Of a DNA stretch of 64,000 nt, positions 43,440 through 51,855 are shown piece by piece. How positions within the stretch are numbered: position 1 is the stretch's first letter; every line of letters starts with the position of its first letter. The DNA is taken from assembly GCF_000745015.1 (NCBI RefSeq), contig NZ_JQNA01000002.1, positions 248,001-312,000 on the forward strand, read 5' to 3'. The notes under the pieces were generated by a model. The model was given only the letters and a program-made list of their open reading frames with translations, searched no databases and was not told the origin of the DNA. The translations under genes and the position numbers were made by a program. The stretch is from Burkholderia sp. 9120. Its GTDB lineage: Bacteria > Pseudomonadota > Gammaproteobacteria > Burkholderiales > Burkholderiaceae.

Positions 43440-44063
43440 TTACGGCGTGCCGTTACGGCAATACTTGCGGTAGCCGTCACGCGTGGCGAGGCGCGCCAGA
43501 TAGGCCGTGACCGCGGGAAAATCGTCATGCGGCAGCGGCGTCTCCAGCCAGCGGTTGATCGACAGCGCAATCGGAATGTCGGCGAGCGAAAACGAAGTCC
43601 CCGCGATAAACCCATCCGTTCGCGCCAGTTGCTGGTCCACGAGTCCCATCTGCCGCGCCCAGTTCGCGCGCGACAGTTCGATCTGCCTCGGGTCCTGATG
43701 GAGCGGCGACTGCCTGACGAGCGCCAGAAACGCGTAGCTCCACGCGCGGTTCAGTTCGCTCGCCTGCCAGTCGATCCATTGATCGCATCGTGCGCGGGCG
43801 CAGGGATCGGTTGGGTAGAGCGACTCGCCGTGATAACGGCCGGCAAGGTAACGGATGATCGAATTCGATTCCCACAGCACGAACTCACCGTCTCTGATCA
43901 CGGGGACCATTGCATTGGGGTTCAGCGCGAGAAATTCCGGCGCATCGGTGGCGCGAAAGCCGGCGCCCCAGTCTTCCTGCTCGAACGCCAAACCGAGTTC
44001 GGCGCAAGTCCACAGCACCTTGCGGACATTAATCGATGAGGTCTTGCCGAGTATTTTTAGCAT
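43440..44063 (-). CDS. Glutathione S-transferase family protein
   Basis: A 207-residue GST. The thioredoxin-like N-terminal domain has [19 protein letters not shown] near 7-26, [23 protein letters not shown] at 52-74 with the cis-Pro (VPV) and the ES glutathione-binding pair. The C-terminal helical domain includes [14 protein letters not shown] near 158. Likely a cytosolic transferase for small electrophiles; the substrate is not shown. It stands alone between T6SS and the glutamylation module. Confidence 0.9.
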   Translation of the reverse strand: MLKILGKTSSINVRKVLWTCAELGLAFEQEDWGAGFRATDAPEFLALNPNAMVPVIRDGEFVLWESNSIIRYLAGRYHGESLYPTDPCARARCDQWIDWQASELNRAWSYAFLALVRQSPLHQDPRQIELSRANWARQMGLVDQQLARTDGFIAGTSFSLADIPIALSINRWLETPLPHDDFPAVTAYLARLATRDGYRKYCRNGTP

Positions 44064-44223
44064 AGTTCAAAGCGTAGCGGCGAAGTGCCATCAACAACAT
44101 GGACAGTTCGCCAGCGCCCCGCCAGGCCAGCGAAAAAACTCACCCCAACTCAAAACAACTCAACGCCAGACACACACCATTTTGATCGCCCCAACCCACC
44201 CAAAACCCAAAAACCATGCGATT

Positions 44224-44235
44224 ATTTGATCAAAT
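44224..44235. promoter_or_regulatory. Perfect palindrome ATTTGATCAAAT before the glutamine-synthetase-like gene
   Basis: A perfect 12-bp palindrome ends 6 bp before the ATG at 44242. It lies where a ribosome site would normally be; no good Shine-Dalgarno is present. Its symmetry suits a dimeric regulator; the GntR protein encoded two genes downstream is the natural candidate. Confidence 0.55.
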
Positions 44236-44241
44236 CTCACA

Positions 44242-45660
44242 ATGCAAAACAACCCAGCTTCCGACCCGGCAGCGCGACGCGCCGCCTTCATCAACCGACT
44301 GGAGTCCATCTTGCCAAGCGACCTACGCGACGATCTGCGCGAATTTCTGGAGCATCACCGAATCCATGAAGTGGAATGCGTGATACCGGACATGACGGGC
44401 GTCGCGCGCGGCAAGATCGTGCCGAAGAACCTGTTCCTCGCGCAGGGCAAGATGCACATGTCGAACGCGCTGCTAATGATCACCGTCAACGGCGAGTTCG
44501 CGGATTTCGAGCGCTTTGTGGGGCCGAGCGATCCCGACATGGTGTGTATTCCCGATCCGAACACGGTGCGGCTCGTGCCGTGGGCGATCGAACAGGTCGC
44601 GGTGGTGATTCACGATTGCGTCGGACTCGACGGCCAGCCGATCGGCATCTCGCCCCGCGCGGTCTTGCGGCGCGTGCTGAAGCTGTACGAGGAGCGCGGC
44701 TGGCGGCCGGTGGTGGCGCCGGAGATGGAGTTCTACCTGATCGCGCAGAACAAGAATCCGCACGAACCGCTGCGCCCGCCGCTCGGCCGCGCGGGTCGCC
44801 ACGAGGCGGGCCGCCAGTCTTTTTCGATCGATGCGGTCAACGAATTCGATCCGTTCTTCCAGGATCTGTCGCGTTTCTGCGAGATGACGCAGCTCGGCGT
44901 CGAGACGCTCGTGCACGAAGTCGGCGCCGGGCAGATGGAGATCAACTTCTCGCACGGCGACGCGCTCGATCTCGCCGACCGCGTGTTCCTGTTCAAACGC
45001 GCGGTGCGCGAAACCGCGTACCGGCACGGCATTTTCGCCACCTTCATGGCCAAGCCGATGGAGCAGGAACCGGGCAGCGCGATGCATATCCATCAGAGCA
45101 TCGTCGACCGTGAAAGCGGGCGGAATATCTTTTCGCAGCCGGACGGCTCGGCGAGTCCGCTGTTCTTCAACTACATCGGCGGCTTGCAGAAGTACATGCC
45201 GCAAGCCATGCCGATGTTCGCGCCATACGTGAATTCATACCGGCGCCTGTCGCGCTTCACCGCCGCGCCGATCAACGTGCGCTGGGGCTACGACAACCGC
45301 ACCTGCGGCATCCGCGTGCCGAACTCCGACGCCGACGGCAGGCGACTCGAGAACCGCGTGCCGGGCGTCGACGTGAACCCGTATCTGGCCATGGCCGCCA
45401 CCCTCGCCTGCGGCTATCTCGGCATGGTGGAGCAGCAGGAAGCCTCGGCGCCGATGGTCGAAAGCGCGTACGACCTCGAATACGAATTGCCGCGCGGCCT
45501 GGAAGACGCGCTCAAGGCGCTGATGAAATGCACCGAACTCGCCGATGTATTGGGCGAGAGTTTCGTGCATGCCTATTGTTCGGTGAAGGAAAAGGAATTC
45601 GAGACCTTCTCGCAAGGCATCACCGCGTGGGAACGCGAGCATCTGCAACTGCTCGTCTAA
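44242..45660 (+). CDS. Glutamine-synthetase-like ligase (PuuA/gamma-glutamylamine synthetase family)
   Basis: A 472-residue GS-fold ligase, close in length to PuuA. Recognisable motifs are VECVIPDMTGVARGK near 46 (family start), VVAPEMEFYLIAQNKNP near 155-171 (metal Glu), GQMEINFSHGDAL near 231, GSAMHIHQS near 279 (ATP/metal His) and INVRWGYDNRTCGIR near 340. It should glutamylate an amine (putrescine or a related amine) using ATP. With the class III aminotransferase and GntR regulator it resembles amine-catabolic modules. No adenylylation-type Tyr loop is apparent. Confidence 0.85.
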   Translation: MQNNPASDPAARRAAFINRLESILPSDLRDDLREFLEHHRIHEVECVIPDMTGVARGKIVPKNLFLAQGKMHMSNALLMITVNGEFADFERFVGPSDPDMVCIPDPNTVRLVPWAIEQVAVVIHDCVGLDGQPIGISPRAVLRRVLKLYEERGWRPVVAPEMEFYLIAQNKNPHEPLRPPLGRAGRHEAGRQSFSIDAVNEFDPFFQDLSRFCEMTQLGVETLVHEVGAGQMEINFSHGDALDLADRVFLFKRAVRETAYRHGIFATFMAKPMEQEPGSAMHIHQSIVDRESGRNIFSQPDGSASPLFFNYIGGLQKYMPQAMPMFAPYVNSYRRLSRFTAAPINVRWGYDNRTCGIRVPNSDADGRRLENRVPGVDVNPYLAMAATLACGYLGMVEQQEASAPMVESAYDLEYELPRGLEDALKALMKCTELADVLGESFVHAYCSVKEKEFETFSQGITAWEREHLQLLV

Positions 45661-45688
45661 ATGTCTGACTTCTGAACGCGGACCACGC

Positions 45689-47074
45689 ATGAACCCCTCA
45701 TTAAAGAGTCCACCCTTGAATACCCGTCATGGCATCAACTGGACACGGGCGCAGGCACTTGTCCAGCGCGAGCGTCGCGCGTTCGTCGAGGCCATGCCGA
45801 CCTCGCGCGCGCTGTCCGAACGCGCGGCGCGCCATCTGCTGTTCGGCGTGCCGCTGCACTGGATGAACGACTGGTCCACGCCCTTCTCGCTGTACGTGGA
45901 TGAAGCGCGTGGCGCATCGTTTACGGACGTGGACGGCCATCGTTACGCCGACTTCTGCCTCGGCGACACCGGCGCGATGTTCGGCCATTCGCCGCCGCCC
46001 GTGGCGCGCGCGCTGGCTGCCCAGGCCGCGCGCGGACTGACCACGATGCTGCCGGGCGAAGACGCCGCGTGGGTCGGCGAAGAACTCGCGCGACGCTTCG
46101 GGCTGCCCTACTGGCAGTTCGCAATGACCGCGAGCGACGCCAACCGCTTCACGCTGCGCTGGGCGCGCGCGGCGACCGGACGCAAGCAGATCGTCATTTT
46201 CAACGGCTGCTATCACGGTACGGTGGACGACGTGTTCGTCGACCTCGTCGACGGCAAACCGGCGCAGCGCGACAGTCTGATCGGCCAGGTGCACGATCTG
46301 GTCGAAGCGACCCGCGTGATCGAATTCAACGATCTCGCCGCGCTGGAACACGCGCTGAAAGACGGCGACGTAGCCTGCGTGCTCGCCGAACCGGCGATGA
46401 CCAACATCGGCATGGTGCTGCCCGAGCCGGACTACTGGCGGCAGGCGCAGGCGCTGATGCGGCGCTACGGCACGCTGCTCGCAATCGACGAGACGCACAC
46501 CATCAGTTGCGGACCGGGCGGATATACGAAAGCGCATGGGCTCGCACCCGATCTGTTCGTGCTCGGCAAGCCGGTGGGCGGCGGTTTTCCGTGCGCGGTG
46601 TACGGCTTTAGCGCGGAGCTTGCCGAACGCGCGCAGCGCGCCAAGCGCGACGCGCCGCCGGGCCATTCGGGCATCGGCACCACGCTCACCGCGAACATGC
46701 TGGCCATGAGCGCGATCCGCGCCACGCTCGCCGAGGTGATGACCGACGCCGCCTACGCGCATATGTTCGCGCTCGCCGAGCGCATCGAGAGCGGACTTCG
46801 GGATGCGATCGCGCGGCACGGGCTCGCGTGGTGCGTGACGCGGGTGGGCGCGCGCAGCGAATTCCAGTTCATGCCGCAGCCGCCGCGCAACGGCACCGAA
46901 GCCGGACGGCAACTCGACCCCGAACTCGAGCAGATCGTGCACCTTTACCTGCTCAATCGCGGCGTGCTGATCACGCCGTTTCACAACATGATCCTGGTGT
47001 GTCCGGACACGTCGTTGCAAGACGTGGACCGGTTGATCGGCGCGTTCGACGATTGCCTTGGCGAATTGGTGTGA
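45689..47074 (+). CDS. Class III aminotransferase (aspartate aminotransferase family)
   Basis: A 461-residue PLP aminotransferase, 28 bp after the ligase. Motifs are FTDVDGHRYADFCLGDTGAMFGHS near 70, IFNGCYHGTVDD near 170 (PLP phosphate), LLAIDETHTISCGPGGY near 265 (Asp), and VLGKPVGGGFP near 290 with the Schiff-base Lys. It likely deaminates an omega-amino group of the amine or its glutamyl adduct. Substrate is not fixed by the sequence; glutamate-1-semialdehyde-like enzymes share the fold. Confidence 0.87.
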   Translation: MNPSLKSPPLNTRHGINWTRAQALVQRERRAFVEAMPTSRALSERAARHLLFGVPLHWMNDWSTPFSLYVDEARGASFTDVDGHRYADFCLGDTGAMFGHSPPPVARALAAQAARGLTTMLPGEDAAWVGEELARRFGLPYWQFAMTASDANRFTLRWARAATGRKQIVIFNGCYHGTVDDVFVDLVDGKPAQRDSLIGQVHDLVEATRVIEFNDLAALEHALKDGDVACVLAEPAMTNIGMVLPEPDYWRQAQALMRRYGTLLAIDETHTISCGPGGYTKAHGLAPDLFVLGKPVGGGFPCAVYGFSAELAERAQRAKRDAPPGHSGIGTTLTANMLAMSAIRATLAEVMTDAAYAHMFALAERIESGLRDAIARHGLAWCVTRVGARSEFQFMPQPPRNGTEAGRQLDPELEQIVHLYLLNRGVLITPFHNMILVCPDTSLQDVDRLIGAFDDCLGELV

Positions 47075-47108
47075 GACGGGCTGCATATGCCCTCGTGCGA
47101 AGTCGCGC

Positions 47109-47127
47109 AGCCTCGGGCAACGAGGCT
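47109..47127 (+). terminator. Hairpin after the aminotransferase gene
   Basis: AGCCTCG (47109-47115) and CGAGGCT (47121-47127) form a perfect 7-bp stem with a GGCAA loop, extendable by flanking GC bases. No T-run follows, so it could be a weak terminator or just mRNA structure between the aminotransferase and GntR genes (182 bp apart). Confidence 0.35.
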
Positions 47128-47255
47128 CGCGCACCAGGCGCAAGAAACACGAGACGAACGAGAAGCAACAGAAACGCACAAACCGCACAACGGCCCGCCA
47201 CGCTAGACCGCCGCCCTATTCCCGCACCCTTTCCACGGCGCGCGCAAGACGCTCT

Positions 47256-47903
47256 ATGAAAACTTCGCTTCACCAGACGCTGCAGGACCAGACCTACGAC
47301 GCGCTGCGGCAATGGCTAACCATCGGCCGCTTCGTGCCGGGCGAGCGCATCAAGATCCGTCACGTGGCGGCTGAACTCGGCGTCGGCGAAATGCCGGTGC
47401 GTGCCGCGCTGCAGCGGCTCGCGGCCGAATCAGCACTCGTCAACGTACCCAATTGCGGCGTCACGGTGCCGCGTCTGTCCAAGGCGCAATTCGACGACGT
47501 GCTGCGTGTGCGTCTGATTCTCGAAGGTCAGGCCGCTGAACTGGGCGTGCCGCATCTCACGTCGCACGACCTGTCGACGCTGGCGCAACTGAACGCGCAC
47601 ATGGTCGACGCGTTACGCACCGCGAACCCCAAAAGCTATCTCGACGCCAACGAAGCATTCCACCTGATCCTGTACCGCGCGGCCGGCTCGCCGCTGCTGC
47701 TTGAGTTGATCGAGACGGTGTGGCTGCAGGTCGGTCCGATTTCGAATCTGTTGTTTGGCGACGCGCACTTTGCCGACACGCTCAACGACGCCCACGACGA
47801 ACTCCTGAGCGCCGCGACCGCGCGCGACGCCACCGGTGTACGCCGGGCAATCGAACGCGATTTAAGCCACGCCGCGATCTGTTTGCGCGAACAGTGCGAT
47901 TAG
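47256..47903 (+). CDS. GntR family transcriptional regulator (FCD type)
   Basis: A 215-residue regulator. The N-terminal winged helix (LHQTLQDQTYDALRQWLTIGRFVPGERIKIRHVAAELGV-type) is followed by an FCD ligand-binding domain with typical metal His pattern in NEAFHLILYRAAGSPLL. Start ATG 47256. It probably senses an intermediate of the amine pathway and controls the upstream ligase/aminotransferase operon; the palindrome at 44224 is a plausible target. No strong ribosome site (GACGCT). Confidence 0.9.
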   Translation: MKTSLHQTLQDQTYDALRQWLTIGRFVPGERIKIRHVAAELGVGEMPVRAALQRLAAESALVNVPNCGVTVPRLSKAQFDDVLRVRLILEGQAAELGVPHLTSHDLSTLAQLNAHMVDALRTANPKSYLDANEAFHLILYRAAGSPLLLELIETVWLQVGPISNLLFGDAHFADTLNDAHDELLSAATARDATGVRRAIERDLSHAAICLREQCD

Positions 47904-47943
47904 CGGCGAGTCCACTGATTCAAAGCATCAGGTCTTCAAGCCT

Positions 47944-48840
47944 TCAAACCTTCAGCGTCGCCTGTTCGAGAATCATGTCGTACAACGCCTGCGCCGCCGG
48001 CGACAACTGCGCGGTTTTACGCGCGACGAGAACCAGCGTGCGCGACACCACCGGATGCGTGAGCTCGACGGTCCGAACCGTCGGATATGCGCCCTTCTGC
48101 AACGCCAGCGCCGGCACCACGGCGGCGCCCACCCCTTGCGCGACCAGCCCCACCGCGGTCGAACTACGCTGCACTTCGTAAAACGAGCGCAACGCCAGTT
48201 CACTCGTCTCCAGCGCGACGTCCAGCAACGCGCGGTTGCCGCTCACCTCGCCGGCAAAGATCAGCGGATACGACTGCAACTGCTGCCACGCGAGGCGCCG
48301 CCGCTTCGCGAGCGGATGATCCTGGTGGCAAATCAGCACGTAACGGTCTTCGGTCAACGGCACGCTCGCCAGATCCGGATGATGATCGCGCGCGATATTG
48401 ATGCCGAACTCGACTTCCCGGCGCAGCACCGCCGCCTCCACCGCCGACGACGCGTGATCGAGAATCTTGATGCGGTTATGCGGATAGCGCGCGGAATACG
48501 CCTGCAGAATGCGCGGCAAATACTGCACGCCGACGGTCGGCACGCAGGCGATCGATACATCGCCACGACACGCCACGCCGGTTTCGCGGATTTCAGCCAG
48601 CGCGTCGGCGAGTTCACCGAGAAGCCGCCGCGCTTGCGGCAGAAAACTGCGGCCGATTTCCGTCAGCGCCATGGAGCGCGTGGTCCGTTCGATCAGCGTG
48701 ACGCCGAGATACGTTTCGAGCTTACGCAGACGCTGCGTAATGGCCGTTTGCGTGACGTGCAGCGAATCGGCCGCGCTTTGAAAGCTGCCGCGATCGGCAA
48801 TCGCGACGAAGGCCTGAACACCGAGCGTGTCGATTTTCAT
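47944..48840 (-). CDS. LysR family transcriptional regulator
   Basis: A 298-residue regulator. The N-terminal helix-turn-helix AFVAIADRGSFQSAADSLHVTQTAITQRLRKLE-type region (10-45) is standard, followed by a CysB-like effector domain. The start ATG 48840 lies directly at an inverted repeat (AAAATGAA/TTCATTTT), suggesting self-regulation. It is convergent with the GntR gene and divergent from tam. Its target and ligand are unknown. Confidence 0.93.
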   Translation of the reverse strand: MKIDTLGVQAFVAIADRGSFQSAADSLHVTQTAITQRLRKLETYLGVTLIERTTRSMALTEIGRSFLPQARRLLGELADALAEIRETGVACRGDVSIACVPTVGVQYLPRILQAYSARYPHNRIKILDHASSAVEAAVLRREVEFGINIARDHHPDLASVPLTEDRYVLICHQDHPLAKRRRLAWQQLQSYPLIFAGEVSGNRALLDVALETSELALRSFYEVQRSSTAVGLVAQGVGAAVVPALALQKGAYPTVRTVELTHPVVSRTLVLVARKTAQLSPAAQALYDMILEQATLKV

Positions 48841-48844
48841 TAGA

Positions 48845-48877
48845 AAAATGAAGGAATCGGGAAGATAAATTCATTTT
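48845..48877. promoter_or_regulatory. Inverted repeat upstream of the LysR gene
   Basis: AAAATGAA (48845-48852) and TTCATTTT (48870-48877) are perfect arms with a 17-bp spacer. They lie immediately upstream of the LysR start codon and 140 bp from tam, which fits an autoregulatory site. Confidence 0.5.
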
Positions 48878-49015
48878 ACTCTGCGTGCGACGCCGCCGAG
48901 AATAGCCGTATCGGATCGGTTCAAGATACCCCACACGGGACCGGCGACGACCGGACTCCGCTATCGCCCACCGACGACCACCCACAAACACCCACGAACA
49001 CAAAAGGAGCGTCAC

Positions 49016-49792
49016 ATGACATCGACGACGGATTGGTATGCGAAACAGTACGTGCTGTTCGAAAACGAGCGCACGCGTCCGGTCAAGGATCTGCTGGCGG
49101 CGGTGCCGGCCACGGACGTCCGGGTTGCGATCGACATCGGCTGCGGGCCCGGCAATTCCACCGAAGCGCTGGCCGCGCGTCTGCCGGGCGCGGCGGTCAG
49201 CGGTCTGGACAGTTCCGCCGACATGGTCGCGGCGGCGCGCAAACGCCTGCCGCAGTTCCAGTTCGACGTGGTCGACATTTCGACGTGGGACGCGCCGGGA
49301 CCGTACGATCTGATTCTCGCCAATGCCGTGCTGCAATGGGTGCCCGACCACGAGCGGCTGTTCCCGTCGCTGGTGACGAAACTCGCGGCGGGCGGCAGCC
49401 TCGCGGTGCAGATGCCGGACAATCTCGACGAACCGGCGCACCGCCTGCTGCGCGAAATCGCGCTCGATGGCCCGTGGGCGCCAAAGCTGGCGGGGGTCGA
49501 ACGCACCATGCGGCATGGCGCGGCCTGGTATTACTCGCTGCTCAAGCCGTTGTGCGCGCGGGTCGACGTGTGGCGTACCGTCTACCATCATCCACTGACG
49601 GGCGGCGCGGATGCGGTGGTCGAGTGGTTCAAGGGCAGCGCGCTGCGGCCGTTTCTGGCCCAACTCGACGAGGCCGAAGAGCCGGCTTTCCTGCAGCGCT
49701 ATCGGGACGAGATGGCGCGGGCGTATCCGGCGTTGGACGACGGCACGGTGTTGCTGCCGTTTCCGCGGCTTTTTGTCGTCGCTACGCGCTAG
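49016..49792 (+). CDS. tam: Trans-aconitate 2-methyltransferase
   Basis: A 258-residue SAM methyltransferase. The start DWYAKQYVLFENERTRPVKDLL matches the Tam family, as does motif I AIDIGCGPGNSTEALAAR-type near 39, and LILANAVLQWVPDHERL near 97. Tam methylates trans-aconitate, an inhibitor of the citrate cycle, at the 2-carboxyl side. Strong ribosome site (AAGGAG, 7 nt before ATG). Length equals the E. coli enzyme within a few residues. Confidence 0.9.
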   Translation: MTSTTDWYAKQYVLFENERTRPVKDLLAAVPATDVRVAIDIGCGPGNSTEALAARLPGAAVSGLDSSADMVAAARKRLPQFQFDVVDISTWDAPGPYDLILANAVLQWVPDHERLFPSLVTKLAAGGSLAVQMPDNLDEPAHRLLREIALDGPWAPKLAGVERTMRHGAAWYYSLLKPLCARVDVWRTVYHHPLTGGADAVVEWFKGSALRPFLAQLDEAEEPAFLQRYRDEMARAYPALDDGTVLLPFPRLFVVATR

Positions 49793-49962
49793 ATTTGCGG
49801 GGTCGCGCGGTTCGTCGGGGCGGCGAAACCGCGCGCTGGCGGTCGGTTTCGTGCGGTTGGGCGCGCACGGCATGACGCGCTGATGGGAAAGGTGCGCCAA
49901 GGTACGTCAGACTTTGCCGCTCGCGAATTCTGCGTGATATTGTTCAGTGAAAGCGGAGGACG

Positions 49963-50376
49963 GTGGTCGCCGTTCTCACTGACATGCCCATTACCGCAGC
50001 GAGCGTCGCCATGAGTGATGTACGCCACCATCTGAGTCCACGTGACCGTCTTGAGCTGTTGTGCTGGCTCACATGCGGGAGTCTTGGCGCTTATTACCTG
50101 AATGAGGATTGGCCCGACGCGGCGTTTCATGTGCAAGCCGCGCATAAGTGGCTCGACCGGCGCTCGCGGGAGGCGGATTGGTTGAGTATCGCCAAGTTGT
50201 CCGCTACCGCTGTTGAGATTGCCAGGCGGCATGCCGGGTTTGTCGAGGCGGATTGGGCTCGGGATGCGGTTGAGGAAATTCTCGATACGGTTGAGTTGGA
50301 TCCCCAAGCCAGGCTTGTGCGGCAGGTTTTTGGGGATTGTCAGAGTGCGCTGGCTGATCGGCGGGTGGCTGATTAG
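49963..50376 (+). CDS. Small conserved-looking protein of unknown function
   Basis: A 137-residue soluble protein from a GTG at 49963 with GGAGGA very close upstream; ATG codons at 49984 and 50011 are alternatives. It is helical-looking (LSPRDRLELLCWL, WLSIAKLSATAVEIARR, VEEILDTVELDP) and rich in Trp for its size. I recall no named family. It has no signal peptide or membrane helix. It precedes the intergenic repeat. Confidence 0.6.
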   Translation: MVAVLTDMPITAASVAMSDVRHHLSPRDRLELLCWLTCGSLGAYYLNEDWPDAAFHVQAAHKWLDRRSREADWLSIAKLSATAVEIARRHAGFVEADWARDAVEEILDTVELDPQARLVRQVFGDCQSALADRRVAD

Positions 50377-50807
50377 GGGGTTGCCTGGTCGGCGACGTCG
50401 GTTGGTTGGTTTCGCCGGGTGTTGGCCTTTCCTTGATGTCGCAGTGGTCTATTAGTGTTGCCCCTGTGCGGGGCGGCACTCACTTTCTTTGCCGCCGCAA
50501 AGAAAGTAAGCAAAGAAAGCGGGCCCACACCGCCAGCCCATAAGCGGCTCCCCCGCGCAGCCCATGGTAGTGGCTCATCTGGAATCTGAGTTCTCGCACC
50601 TTCCGCCCTCGTGACAAGGCCGTCATTCTTCCGGCGGCGCTGCGCGCGCCCCACGGTCGTTCTTCAATTCCGGGGCTTTTTGGGTTTCTCGCTCTGCGGT
50701 GGCTGGGTCGCGCTAATCCTCGCGCCGGGTGGGCAAGCTGGCAGCTAAAATATCGGGCACCGCGCCGTCGCGCGTCACGTACCCGGTCGATCACCTTGAA
50801 ACGCAAA
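50377..50807. repeat. Burkholderiaceae-type intergenic element with perfect palindrome
   Basis: Inside this 431-bp stretch without a gene, ACTTTCTTTGC (50482-50492), a CGCC loop and GCAAAGAAAGT (50497-50507) form a perfect hairpin, and CAAAGAAAG recurs at 50511. The following part (gcgggcccacaccgccagcc... to about 50730) resembles, from memory, sequence common between genes in Paraburkholderia and related genera. It may be a miniature mobile or REP-like element; its real ends cannot be seen here. Confidence 0.6.
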
Positions 50808-51743
50808 ATGCCCGCGCTGAACGCGCTTAAAGCCTTCGAAGTCGCCGGCCGTACGGGCAGCTTTACCCGCGCCGCGGAATTGCTCAACGTCACCCAAAGC
50901 GCGGTCAGCCGGCAAGTCCGGCAGCTGGAGACGCAACTCGGTGAGACGTTACTGCAACGTCATCATCATCATCTGGAACTCTCCGCCGCCGGACGGATCC
51001 TCCTGCAGGCGCTGCAACACTCGTTCGATCGCATCGAACTCACGGTGCGCAGTCTGCAAGATAAAACCCACCGTAACCGGCTGCGCATCAACGCACCACC
51101 CACCTTCACGAGCCGCTGGCTCATGCCGCGTCTGGGCCGCCTGCGTGACGCCTATCCGCATCTCGAACTCAGCCTGTCAACCCGCGTCGACGATAACCTC
51201 GCAGAGTCCGGCGTGCTCGACTGCGCAATCCGCTTCGGCAACGGCGAATGGGAAGGTTTCGACAATCGTCTGCTCATGAACGAACGGCACATCGCTGTCT
51301 GCGCACCGGGTCTGCTCGCGCGCCAGGCAGGCCGCGCGGCGCTCGACCTGAATCAGTTCACGCTGCTGCATGTGCTCGCCAGCGCCGATCAGCGGTATCT
51401 CACTTGGCAGCATTGGTTGAAGGCGGCGGGCATCGACAATGTCGACACCAGCGGTGGCTATGAATTCGATCTGCTCGACCACGCCATTCGCGCAGCGATC
51501 GACGGGCTCGGCGTCACAATCGCCGATCGTCACATGATTGGTCGCGAACTCGCGGAAGGCCTGCTCGTGCCCGTGCTGAACGTCCATGTGGACGGCCACC
51601 AGTCGTACTGGTTCGTCACGCGCGAGGGACAAGACGATCTGCCCCACGTGGCGCTGTTTCGCGACTGGCTGCAACAGGAAATCTGGCTGAGCGGCATGGC
51701 GCTCGATTCGTCGGAGTCGGCGCCGCTGGGCGACCCGCTGTGA
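50808..51743 (+). CDS. LysR family transcriptional regulator (GcvA-like)
   Basis: A 311-residue regulator using ATG 50808; a TTG at 50796 is in frame but less likely. HTH: LNALKAFEVAGRTGSFTRAAELLNVTQSAVSRQVRQLE-type at about 4-41. The effector domain has HTWLMPRL-like sequence (SRWLMPRLGRLRDAYP) and FGNGEW, the GcvA/AmpR-like group. It is convergent with the sugar-acid operon, ending at a strong terminator; whether it controls that operon cannot be told. Confidence 0.92.
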   Translation: MPALNALKAFEVAGRTGSFTRAAELLNVTQSAVSRQVRQLETQLGETLLQRHHHHLELSAAGRILLQALQHSFDRIELTVRSLQDKTHRNRLRINAPPTFTSRWLMPRLGRLRDAYPHLELSLSTRVDDNLAESGVLDCAIRFGNGEWEGFDNRLLMNERHIAVCAPGLLARQAGRAALDLNQFTLLHVLASADQRYLTWQHWLKAAGIDNVDTSGGYEFDLLDHAIRAAIDGLGVTIADRHMIGRELAEGLLVPVLNVHVDGHQSYWFVTREGQDDLPHVALFRDWLQQEIWLSGMALDSSESAPLGDPL

Positions 51744-51784
51744 TCCGTACGATAGCGATAGTGCCGCGCGAGCGGACATAGAAA

Positions 51785-51820
51785 AACCGCGCCGATACTT
51801 TCGCATCGGCGCGGTTGTTT
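51785..51820. terminator. Strong bidirectional terminator between LysR and GMC genes
   Basis: AACCGCGCCGAT (51785-51796) and ATCGGCGCGGTT (51805-51816) form a perfect 12-bp stem with an 8-nt loop, followed by GTTT on the plus strand and preceded by AAAA for the other direction. It separates two convergent genes. Confidence 0.9.
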
Positions 51821-51855
51821 ATTGCGTTGAAGAACTCAACTCAAACCATCTGCGA

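Noticed and set aside
45701..47188. A 495-codon open frame on the minus strand
   Set aside because: Antisense to the class III aminotransferase with full PLP motifs.
50482..50507. The ACTTTCTTTGC hairpin as a simple terminator for the upstream small gene
   Set aside because: There is no T-run, and the wider sequence looks like a repeated element rather than a gene-specific terminator.
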